From the NCBI GenBank assembly GCA_003447895.1, contig DLYC01000025.1, positions 1 through 7,764 on the forward strand: a DNA stretch of 7,764 nt, in the 5' to 3' direction. This DNA is from Lachnospiraceae bacterium. GTDB lineage: Bacteria > Bacillota > Clostridia > Lachnospirales > Lachnospiraceae. Positions 1 to 5,056 of the stretch are shown here, piece after piece. A model generated the notes under the pieces. It saw only the letters and a program-made list of their open reading frames with translations. It did no database searches and was not told the DNA's origin. Made by a program: the position numbers and the translations under genes. The stretch's first letter is position 1. Every line of letters begins with the position of its first letter.

Positions 1-14
1 TGACTTCGAGGAAG

Positions 15-60
15 AAGCTTAATTAGAAGCTTAATTAAAAGCTTAATTAAAAGCTTAATT
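15..60. repeat. Four-copy 12-bp AT-rich tandem repeat
   Basis: Four consecutive copies of AAGCTTAATTA(A/G) lie at 15-26, 27-38, 39-50 and 51-60 (the last is shortened to ten bases). Each unit contains the palindrome AAGCTT, and the junctions create the palindrome TTAATTAA, so either strand can fold on itself. The array lies beyond the terminator of the dehydrogenase gene, in DNA much more AT-rich than the rest of the window. No coding role is visible. What lies to its left is outside the window. Confidence 0.85.
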
Positions 61-109
61 CCAAGGCTTACTTTCAAGGCCGCGCTCCGGCGCCGGCTGA
101 GACCACACC

Positions 110-154
110 AAAAAAGCCCGTGCATTGCATTCGCTCTGCACGGGCTTTCCTTTT
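110..154. terminator. Bidirectional rho-independent terminator
   Basis: A perfect 12-bp inverted repeat (AAAGCCCGTGCA at 113-124, TGCACGGGCTTT at 137-148) encloses a 12-nt loop. On the minus strand the stem ends in a run of six T (complement of the A run at 110-115), so it should terminate the dehydrogenase transcript about 20 bp after its stop codon. On the plus strand it is followed by a T-rich stretch, so it may also stop transcription arriving from the left. Confidence 0.93.
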
Positions 155-168
155 CAGATTACTGTGTA

Positions 169-1125
169 TTACCGGGCCTCTCCGAAGACATCGTCCACAA
201 TCGCCTTGACGGTTGCCGCTGTCTTTCTGAGTTCATCGAGCTCCTCCTCGTTCATCTCAAGGGGAACCAGGCACTCCACGCCGTCGCGCCCTACGATCGC
301 GGGCATGCTCAGCGCGAGCCCGTCGATATCGAATGCGCCGTACATAAGGCTCGATACGGGAAGAACCGACTTCTCATCGCGGACGATCGCCTCGCAGACT
401 CTCCTGACTGCCATGGCTACGCCGTAATAGGCAGCCTTTTTCTTTCTCGTGATCATATCCGCGCTTCCGCGAACCTCAGCCGCCGCCTCTTCAAAATAGT
501 CCGAAGGGTCCGGATATCCCCTCATCTCGCAGAACTCGCGGATCGGGATTCCGGATACAGTTGCACTGCTCCAGATCGGAACCTCGCCTCTTCCCTGCTC
601 GCCGACCATGTAGGCGTGGATGTTGCGGGCATCCACATTCAGCTTCTCGCTGAGAAGATAGCGGAGTCTCGCCGTATCAAGGACTGTTCCGACGCCGAGG
701 ATCCTGCCCTCTGCCCAGCCGCTGATCTTGAGCGCGGCATAGGTGAGGATGTCAACGGGATTGGCAACGATCAGCATGATGCCTTCCTTGTTATACTTGG
801 CAATCTCCGGAATGATCGTCTTAAAAAGGCCGATATTCTTTCTGACCAGGTCAAGGCGGGTGTCGTCGCGTCTCTTCGAGGCTGCCGCCGCCACGATCAC
901 GATTGCCGCATCCGCCAGATCCTCATAAGTTCCGGCATAAATCTTCATCGGCCTCGCAAAGGTAAGTCCCTGCGAGAGATCCATCGCTTCGCCTTGTGCC
1001 TTCCCGGCCTCCGAGTCGATCAGGACCATCTCCGTGAACAGACCGCTCTGCATGATGGCAAAGCAGGACGCCGCGCCTGCAGAACCACAGCCAACCATCG
1101 CTACCTTTCTCTGATTCAGTGCCAT
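169..1125 (-). CDS. Lactate/malate dehydrogenase family protein, catalytic His missing
   Basis: A 318-residue protein with the full LDH/MDH fold length (family about 310-330). Family members are cytosolic enzymes that interconvert 2-oxoacids and L-2-hydroxyacids with NAD(H). Seen: the N-terminal dinucleotide site G-C-G-S-A-G (residues 12-17), the acidic Asp37 closing strand two that favours NAD, Arg90 matching the substrate Arg109, L-D-T-A-R with Asp150 and Arg153 (Asp168 and Arg171 of LDH), and a normal C-terminal helix. Odd: the active-site GEHGDSE motif reads G-E-Q-G-R-G-E, so catalytic His195 is Gln177. The specificity position Gln102 (Arg in MDH) is Lys84 within K-R-R-D-D, and Thr246 aligns with Ala232. 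Classical lactate or malate chemistry is therefore doubtful; it may be a divergent hydroxyacid dehydrogenase or a non-catalytic paralogue. The start at 1125 is chosen over the longer one at 1152 because a GGAGGAGGT site lies 7 nt upstream. The gene appears monocistronic, ending at the terminator at 110-154. Fold assignment is firm; the reaction is not. Confidence 0.9.
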   Translation of the reverse strand: MALNQRKVAMVGCGSAGAASCFAIMQSGLFTEMVLIDSEAGKAQGEAMDLSQGLTFARPMKIYAGTYEDLADAAIVIVAAAASKRRDDTRLDLVRKNIGLFKTIIPEIAKYNKEGIMLIVANPVDILTYAALKISGWAEGRILGVGTVLDTARLRYLLSEKLNVDARNIHAYMVGEQGRGEVPIWSSATVSGIPIREFCEMRGYPDPSDYFEEAAAEVRGSADMITRKKKAAYYGVAMAVRRVCEAIVRDEKSVLPVSSLMYGAFDIDGLALSMPAIVGRDGVECLVPLEMNEEELDELRKTAATVKAIVDDVFGEAR

Positions 1126-1132
1126 TTCCGAA

Positions 1133-1140
1133 CCTCCTCC
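1133..1140 (-). promoter_or_regulatory. Ribosome binding site setting the dehydrogenase start
   Basis: The minus strand reads GGAGGAGGTT, with 7 nt between the last GG of the core and the ATG at 1125. The longer reading from the ATG at 1152 would place this purine run inside the coding sequence as the Gly-Gly of an unusual N-terminal extension, and has no comparable site of its own. This fixes the start at 1125. Confidence 0.85.
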
Positions 1141-1196
1141 AAAAAATTGCATTTTTACGGATTACTAATACCCCGGTCATTTCTATTCAGTTGTAG

Positions 1197-1214
1197 GGCT
1201 GCCCCCAAGCAGCC
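1197..1214. other. Short perfect hairpin upstream of dehydrogenase gene
   Basis: GGCTGC at 1197-1202 and GCAGCC at 1209-1214 form a perfect 6-bp GC-rich stem around a 6-nt loop. Neither strand has a T run after it, so it does not look like a standard intrinsic terminator. It lies in the 220-bp gap between the DUF1858 gene and the dehydrogenase gene, where it could be a leader structure or chance. Confidence 0.45.
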
Positions 1215-1225
1215 TGATCCTGCCC

Positions 1226-1345
1226 TTATTCCAGCTTTTCTGATTCCAGCTTTCTGATTCCAGCTTTTCTTATTCCAGTCTTCCTTATTCCAGTCTCTCT
1301 GATTCCGGCCTTCCTTTATTCCGGCCTTTTTGATTTCAGCCTGTA
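1226..1345. repeat. Eight-copy imperfect 15-bp tandem repeat
   Basis: Eight head-to-tail units of 14-16 bp start at 1226, 1241, 1255, 1270, 1285, 1300, 1315 and 1331. On the minus strand the consensus is roughly GRAARGCTGGAATMA, with GGAAT invariant in all but the unit nearest the gene (GAAAT). The end of the DUF1858 gene, GGAATAA including its TAA stop at 1346-1348, matches a ninth partial unit. Unit lengths of 14 and 16 and in-unit stop triplets argue against coding. The array occupies the intergenic space between the DUF1858 and dehydrogenase genes. Confidence 0.85.
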
Positions 1346-1579
1346 TTATTCCGCCGCCGTAAGGCCAAGCTCATAATTGACGTATTTGACGACTTCTTCC
1401 GCGTCGATCCCATGTACCATGCAGGCCTCTTCAAGAGATTCCATTTGGGAAGCCGGGCAGCTGATGCATCCCATACCGCAGTTCATCAGTACGTAAGCGG
1501 ACTCCGGATAGGTTCTCAGTATATCAGCGATCAGCATCCCGCCGTCGATAGGCGTCTTTTTGTTCTCAGCGTTTTCCAT
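1346..1579 (-). CDS. DUF1858 redox-disulfide domain protein
   Basis: A small 77-residue protein consisting almost entirely of a DUF1858 domain, the family also described as the hybrid-cluster-protein-associated redox disulfide domain. Seen: the typical helical start with I-A-D-I-L-R and Y-P-E-S (residues 17-27), the cysteine motif C-G-M-G-C-I-S-C-P-A (Cys34, Cys38, Cys41), then the conserved S-L-E-E-A-C stretch (Cys53) and a C-terminal helix. There is no signal peptide or membrane segment, so it is probably cytosolic. Its biochemical role is not established; the cysteines suggest thiol redox or metal/cluster binding. The ATG at 1579 is preferred over that at 1603 because GGAGG lies 10 nt upstream of it, while the earlier ATG has no ribosome site. 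It follows znuB by 41 bp on the same strand with no terminator between them, so co-transcription with the zinc operon is likely. Family assignment is firm; function is unknown. Confidence 0.88.
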   Translation of the reverse strand: MENAENKKTPIDGGMLIADILRTYPESAYVLMNCGMGCISCPASQMESLEEACMVHGIDAEEVVKYVNYELGLTAAE

Positions 1580-1589
1580 GTTAAAAAAT

Positions 1590-1594
1590 CCTCC
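1590..1594 (-). promoter_or_regulatory. Ribosome binding site of the DUF1858 gene
   Basis: GGAGG on the minus strand is followed by a 10-nt AT-rich spacer and the ATG at 1579. The site lies inside the longer reading that starts at 1603, which supports the shorter protein. Confidence 0.75.
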
Positions 1595-1620
1595 GAAATT
1601 CATAAACTCTGTAACTTAAA

Positions 1621-2463
1621 TTATATCGGTTTCCTGTCACTTTGCAAGCGTTCCCTGCCCTTGCGCACGACCGCGAACAGAATGAAAGCGGCGATATTGC
1701 ACAGCACGATGCTCGCGCCGGTCGGAGCTGCGTAGAGGTAGGAAATGATCAGCCCTGTCACGAGACACACTGCCGAGACGATCGCCGAACAGATCATCAC
1801 GGAGCGGAAAGTGATGCAGGACTGCATGCTTGTCACGGCCGGAAAGACCACAAGGCTCGAGATCAGAAGGGACCCCATCATCCGCATTCCGATCACGATG
1901 ACAAGCGCTGTCAAAAAAGCGATCACCATATTGTACAGCCCCGCGTTCATGCCTGTCGCCCTGGCGAAGGTCTCATCGAATGTGACCGCGAAGATCCGGT
2001 TGTAGAACACGACAAACAGGACCAGGATCACAGCGGACACAGCCCCCGTCAATACGACGTCCTCTTGAGACATACTCAGGATACTGCCGAACAGGTAGTT
2101 GTAGACATCCGTATTCATGCCGGTCGTCATGGAGACGACCATGACGCCGACCGCCAGCGCGCCGGTGGAGATGAGCGCGATTGCGGCGTCCCCCTTGATC
2201 TTGCTGTTCTCCGTCAGCCGCAGAAGTCCGAATGAAGCCGCGATCACGACCGGGATCGCCACAGCAAGCGGCGTCGCGTTCATGGCCGTCGCGATCGCCA
2301 GTGCACCGAATCCCACGTGGGAGAGTCCGTCTCCGATCATGGAATATCTCTTAAGGACCAGTGTCACCCCCAGAAGCGCCGCGCAGAGCGCCACGAGAAC
2401 GCCCATGCACAGAGCACGCACCATAAAGGGATATGTAAACATCTCTCCGATCAGATGAATCAT
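1621..2463 (-). CDS. znuB: Zinc/manganese ABC transporter permease (ZnuB-like)
   Basis: An integral membrane permease of the ABC-3 family (280 residues, usual length 260-290) that would form the metal channel of a binding-protein-dependent importer. Seen: seven or more strongly hydrophobic segments spread over residues 10-265, the family motif G-D-G-L-S-H-V-G-F-G (residues 44-53), and the conserved G-S-L-L-I-S-S-L-V-V-F-P-A stretch (197-209) typical of ZnuB/MntB/TroC permeases. The C-terminus is short and basic. The start at 2463 is chosen because the ATG overlaps the znuC stop codon by one base (TAATG) and the protein then begins just before the first membrane segment; an upstream ATG at 2523 lies within znuC and would add a charged tail unlike the family. 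A G-rich run 8-12 nt upstream may act as a weak ribosome site, but translational coupling to znuC is more likely. Zinc rather than manganese is inferred from the His-rich partner ZnuA. Confidence 0.93.
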   Translation of the reverse strand: MIHLIGEMFTYPFMVRALCMGVLVALCAALLGVTLVLKRYSMIGDGLSHVGFGALAIATAMNATPLAVAIPVVIAASFGLLRLTENSKIKGDAAIALISTGALAVGVMVVSMTTGMNTDVYNYLFGSILSMSQEDVVLTGAVSAVILVLFVVFYNRIFAVTFDETFARATGMNAGLYNMVIAFLTALVIVIGMRMMGSLLISSLVVFPAVTSMQSCITFRSVMICSAIVSAVCLVTGLIISYLYAAPTGASIVLCNIAAFILFAVVRKGRERLQSDRKPI

Positions 2464-3239
2464 TATTGAGCGCCCCCTTTTTCCTCCTTGCTCTTTCCGC
2501 TCTCGCGAACTGCCTTCTTCCACATGTGGACAGCCTTTTCGCCGCCCATAAAGCTGTGGTAGGCTGCGCTCGTGCGGTATTCCTCCCTGCTTCCGAAAAA
2601 GAGTTGACGGTCCTCGCCCAGGTGCAGGATGTGCGACGCATAGCGGGTCGCCGCCTGGATATCATGGGACACCATGATGACCGTGATCCCCATTTCCTTG
2701 TTGATCCGCTCGATCAGCTTATACATATTGATCGTGACAAGCGGGTCAAGGCCGGCCACGGGCTCGTCCAGAAGAATGACCTTCTTGGTCGCGCACAGCG
2801 CTCTTGCAAGAAGCACTCTCTGCTGCTGTCCGCCGGACAGGTCCCTGTAGCAGCGGTCCCTGAGGTCCGTGATCTCCAGCGCCTCCATATTGCGGGACGC
2901 CTTCTCCTTCTCCTCCCTTCCGTAGAAAGGCCGAAGGTCCATTCCCGACAGGCACCCCGAAAGGACCACTTCCTGCACGCTCGCGGGAAAATCCTTCTGC
3001 ACAGGTGTCTGCTGCGGGAGGTATCCGATCTCCCTGGCCCTTAGCCCGTCCCCGAATGTGACGCTCCCCGCCGAGGGTTTCTTAAGGCCCAGAAGTCCCT
3101 TCATCAGAGTGCTCTTTCCGGCGCCGTTCTCGCCCATAATACACAGATACTGCCCCTGCTCGACCGTAAAATTCACGTTCTGAAGAACGGTTATGCCCTC
3201 GTATGCAAATGCCAGGTTTTCGCAGCTGATCAGACTCAT
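2463..3239 (-). CDS. znuC: Zinc/manganese ABC transporter ATP-binding protein (ZnuC-like)
   Basis: The ATPase subunit (258 residues, normal for the family) that powers metal import through the neighbouring permease on the cytoplasmic face. All ABC ATPase motifs are intact: Walker A G-E-N-G-A-G-K-S-T (36-44), Q-loop in Y-L-P-Q-Q (73-77), signature L-S-G-G-Q-Q-Q-R (134-141), Walker B V-I-L-L-D-E-P (154-160), D-loop G-L-D (163-165) and switch histidine in S-H-D (His192). The tail after residue 235 is Lys/Glu-rich and looks unstructured. A GGAG site lies 11 nt before the ATG at 3239; no longer start is possible because the reading frame upstream is closed. It follows znuA after 47 bp and overlaps znuB by one base, giving the order znuA-znuC-znuB. 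Metal specificity cannot be told from this subunit. Confidence 0.95.
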   Translation of the reverse strand: MSLISCENLAFAYEGITVLQNVNFTVEQGQYLCIMGENGAGKSTLMKGLLGLKKPSAGSVTFGDGLRAREIGYLPQQTPVQKDFPASVQEVVLSGCLSGMDLRPFYGREEKEKASRNMEALEITDLRDRCYRDLSGGQQQRVLLARALCATKKVILLDEPVAGLDPLVTINMYKLIERINKEMGITVIMVSHDIQAATRYASHILHLGEDRQLFFGSREEYRTSAAYHSFMGGEKAVHMWKKAVRESGKSKEEKGGAQ

Positions 3240-3286
3240 TTCAGCAAAATCTCCATTTCATTATGTCCTTCGCACCTTCGGGGAAA

Positions 3287-4357
3287 TTACTTTTCCTTCT
3301 CCCCGAGTGCCTCCCGGACAGCCTCCAGGTTCTTCGTCATGAGAGACACATACGTCTCGCCGTTCTCCATCTGCTCCTTTGTCACATTATGACAGGTATC
3401 AAAGGTGCGGGCGACGGCCCCCGTACTCTCGCAGATCGCGCGCGCGATATTACCGTTCGAGAACTCGATGGTAAAGACCACGGGGATCTTCTCCTCTCTC
3501 ACTTTGTCGATCAGAAACGCCAGTGTCGACGCGCTGGGCTCCGAATCCGACGAACAGCCCGCAAATGCGGCAAAATATTCCAGCCCGTACTCCTCCGCAA
3601 AGTACCGCACGGGAAACCGGTCCCCGAACACGATCGTCCTTCGCTCCGCGTTCTTTACGATCTCCCGGTACTTCGCGTCCAGTTCCAGGATCTTCTCTGT
3701 ATAACCTTCCGCATTTCTGCGATAGTTCTCCGCGTTCTCCGGGTCGATCTCCGCCATCTTCTCCGCGATCGCCGCTGTGATCTCGGCCGCCTTCACCGGG
3801 GATGTCCATACATGCTCGTCCGCCTCTTCGTGGCCGGCCTTCGAGGAATCTCCTCCATGAGTGTGCTCAGACTCGTGGTCTTCCGCCTCGTGATCGTACC
3901 CGGCTTCTTCCGACTCATGCTCATGGTCATGGTCGTGATCGTGCCCGCGCTCTTCCATCATGCCCTCGACATGTTCCTCTTCCACGGTCTCCGTCAGGTC
4001 CACAAGACGCAGCGTCTCGGGCTTCTCCTCTCCCATGTTCTCCAGGATCCTCTCCACCCAGACGTCATTTTCGCCGCCGGTGTAGAGAAACAGGTCACAC
4101 TCCCGGATCCTGCGGATGTCGAGCGGCGTGGGCTCGTAGGAGTGGATCTCCTCCCCGGGCTTTAGCAGCATCGTGACATGGGCCAGTTCTCCGCCTCCGG
4201 AGATCGCCCGGACGAAATCATATGGGGGAAAGATCGTCGTTACGATCCGGATCTTCCCGTCCGCCGGCGCATCCGGGACCTTCGCGCCGCATCCCGCAGT
4301 GGCCAAAAGCATGGCCAGGACCGCAAAGATCACGACAGCTTTTTGAAACTTTCTCAT
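3287..4357 (-). CDS. znuA: Zinc-binding lipoprotein of ABC importer (ZnuA/AdcA-like)
   Basis: An extracellular metal-binding lipoprotein (356 residues) of the cluster A-I/ZnuA family that delivers metal to ZnuBC. Seen: a lipoprotein signal with a basic N-terminus, hydrophobic core (residues 8-19) and lipobox ending T-A-G-C, with lipidated Cys23; the first ligand His72 in H-S-Y-E-P-T; and a second ligand His182 in E-H-V-W-T-S-P. Between them is an acidic His-rich loop (about 129-176) with ten His between 139 and 176, including an H-D-H-D-H-D-H-E-H run, a hallmark of zinc rather than manganese proteins. Odd: where many ZnuA proteins carry the third ligand in an H-x-A-F/W motif, this one reads F-G-D-R-F-P (244-249), and the C-terminal lobe has C-H-N (322-324), so the metal site must be completed differently. 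The ATG at 4357 has GGAGG 5 nt upstream and overlaps the repressor stop by 4 bp (ATGA), indicating coupled expression. The role is well supported; the ligand details are inferred. Confidence 0.94.
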   Translation of the reverse strand: MRKFQKAVVIFAVLAMLLATAGCGAKVPDAPADGKIRIVTTIFPPYDFVRAISGGGELAHVTMLLKPGEEIHSYEPTPLDIRRIRECDLFLYTGGENDVWVERILENMGEEKPETLRLVDLTETVEEEHVEGMMEERGHDHDHDHEHESEEAGYDHEAEDHESEHTHGGDSSKAGHEEADEHVWTSPVKAAEITAAIAEKMAEIDPENAENYRRNAEGYTEKILELDAKYREIVKNAERRTIVFGDRFPVRYFAEEYGLEYFAAFAGCSSDSEPSASTLAFLIDKVREEKIPVVFTIEFSNGNIARAICESTGAVARTFDTCHNVTKEQMENGETYVSLMTKNLEAVREALGEKEK

Positions 4358-4779
4358 TCCTGCCTCCTGCAGTCCCTGCAGATTCCGTAGAACAGCGTTC
4401 TCGAGCAGTCCAGTTCAAATCCGCTGCCGTTCTCCGAATCGGACAGCGTGCGCATCACTGCCTCAAGCGATTTCCTTCCAAGGTGCACTACTTTGCCGCA
4501 TTTCTCGCATTTTCCGTGGACATAGGCGGACTCGGCGCCCTGCTCGCCTTTAAACTCATAACAGGCGCCTGTCACGGCATCTACCATATATTTATTGACG
4601 GCGCCCTCCTCCACAAGTTTATCCAGCTGCCTGTAGACGGTCGCGGCGCCGATCGAGATCCCGCGCGCCCGCAGCCGCTCATGGATCTGTCCGGCCGTCA
4701 TGTGCTCCTGCCCGCTCTCGTGCAGAACGTCCAGGATCTGGTCTCTGTGTTTCGTCTTATAGGATATACGTGTTCCCAC
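4354..4779 (-). CDS. Fur-family metal repressor, probably Zur
   Basis: A 141-residue cytosolic metal-dependent repressor of normal Fur/Zur/PerR length. Seen: an N-terminal winged helix with recognition helix about 44-56 (A-A-T-V-Y-R-Q-L), and the structural zinc site of two C-x-x-C pairs (Cys91/Cys94 and Cys134/Cys137). In the sensing region the usual H-x-H before the first C-x-x-C is Y-V-H (only His88 remains), and the usual His before the last Y-G-x-C segment is absent (D-C-S-R-T at 124-128), so the regulatory site is not the textbook one. The start is GTG at 4779, with GGAGGAGA just upstream. It is the first gene of the operon, overlaps znuA by 4 bp, and lies behind a promoter with a Fur-type box, so autorepression is likely. 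Zinc sensing is inferred from the znu neighbours; iron (Fur) cannot be excluded, since the box resembles a Fur site. Confidence 0.93.
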   Translation of the reverse strand: MGTRISYKTKHRDQILDVLHESGQEHMTAGQIHERLRARGISIGAATVYRQLDKLVEEGAVNKYMVDAVTGACYEFKGEQGAESAYVHGKCEKCGKVVHLGRKSLEAVMRTLSDSENGSGFELDCSRTLFYGICRDCRRQE

Positions 4780-4780
4780 T

Positions 4781-4788
4781 TCTCCTCC
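4781..4788 (-). promoter_or_regulatory. Ribosome binding site for the GTG start of the repressor
   Basis: GGAGGAGA on the minus strand ends one base before GTG at 4779-4777, a spacing of 4 nt after the GGAGG core. No in-frame ATG is available, and the Fur-family N-terminus begins at the expected distance, so GTG is taken as the start. Confidence 0.75.
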
Positions 4789-4823
4789 GCTTTTCCCACT
4801 TCTTCGGTTGTTTTGTCATAATT

Positions 4824-4838
4824 TGATAATGATTCTCA
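4824..4838. promoter_or_regulatory. Fur-type 7-1-7 operator
   Basis: TGATAAT-G-ATTCTCA is a 7-1-7 inverted repeat that differs at one base from the Bacillus-type Fur consensus TGATAATNATTATCA. The wider 19-bp stretch 4825-4843 matches the classical Fur box GATAATGATAATCATTATC at about 16 positions. It lies 20-35 bp downstream of the -10 element, so a bound repressor would block promoter escape or elongation. The likely ligand is the Fur-family protein encoded directly downstream, giving autoregulated control of the zinc operon. Confidence 0.8.
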
Positions 4839-4858
4839 TTTTTATATTCAGGATTCCT

Positions 4859-4886
4859 ATTATAAGGCAAAATACTTTCGTGTCAA
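4859..4886 (-). promoter_or_regulatory. Consensus sigma-A promoter of the zinc operon
   Basis: On the minus strand a perfect TTGACA (-35, at 4886-4881) and a perfect TATAAT (-10, at 4864-4859) are separated by 16 bp. Transcription would start near 4852, giving a leader of roughly 70 nt before the GTG of the repressor. The Fur-type box lies within this leader. Such a strong promoter fits a gene set held off by a repressor. Confidence 0.85.
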
Positions 4887-4921
4887 GTGGCTTTTGCCCC
4901 TTATAATTCGGCATTTTTACC

Positions 4922-4950
4922 TTGATAATTTGGGCTTTTCACCATAACAT
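4922..4950 (+). promoter_or_regulatory. Possible promoter of the shikimate dehydrogenase gene
   Basis: TTGATA (4922-4927, five of six consensus bases) and TAACAT (4945-4950, four of six) are separated by 17 bp in the AT-rich part of the leader. This would give a transcript start near 4957 and a leader of about 100 nt. The -10 is weak, so this is tentative; apart from it and the ribosome site I see no other element in 4890-5056. Confidence 0.35.
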
Positions 4951-5043
4951 AAACTATAGCAAAAACTTATCAATTCGGCCTGACCGGTGTCTTCGCGGCT
5001 TAAGAAAGAGAATGCGCCGGCCAGTTTCCGCAGTAAACCAAGT

Positions 5044-5050
5044 AAGGAGG
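5044..5050 (+). promoter_or_regulatory. Ribosome binding site of the shikimate dehydrogenase gene
   Basis: AAGGAGG ends 6 nt before the ATG at 5057. It decides against the longer in-frame reading from TTG at 4922, whose extra 45 residues have no family counterpart and run through the promoter region. Confidence 0.9.
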
Positions 5051-5056
5051 CATTTT

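Noticed and set aside
1197..1214. Terminator of the zinc operon at the GGCTGC/GCAGCC hairpin
   Set aside because: There is no T run after the stem on either strand, and the stem is only 6 bp.
1141..1225. Promoter for the dehydrogenase gene
   Set aside because: Only weak matches such as TTGGGG with TAGAAA at 17 bp were seen on the minus strand, not enough to support a call.
616..1257. Plus-strand open frame of 213 codons running into the 15-bp repeat array
   Set aside because: Opposite the dehydrogenase gene with no family resemblance; the repeated L-I-P-A-F at its end is only the start of the tandem array.
1226..1345. CRISPR array
   Set aside because: The units are directly adjacent 14-16 bp copies with no unique spacers and no cas gene in the window.
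2466..3044. Plus-strand open frame of 192 codons opposite znuC
   Set aside because: Shadow of the ATPase gene, whose motifs are all intact on the minus strand.
3263..4165. Open frame of 300 codons on the plus strand opposite znuA
   Set aside because: Antisense shadow of a well-supported gene; its composition (Arg, Leu, His rich) is typical of reverse-strand readings in GC-rich DNA.
4757..4819. A 20-codon reading from the ATG at 4819 (minus strand) in the repressor leader, considered as an upstream regulatory peptide
   Set aside because: It has no ribosome site upstream of its ATG and no stall-type or metal-binding residues; it overlaps the repressor start out of frame, most likely by chance.
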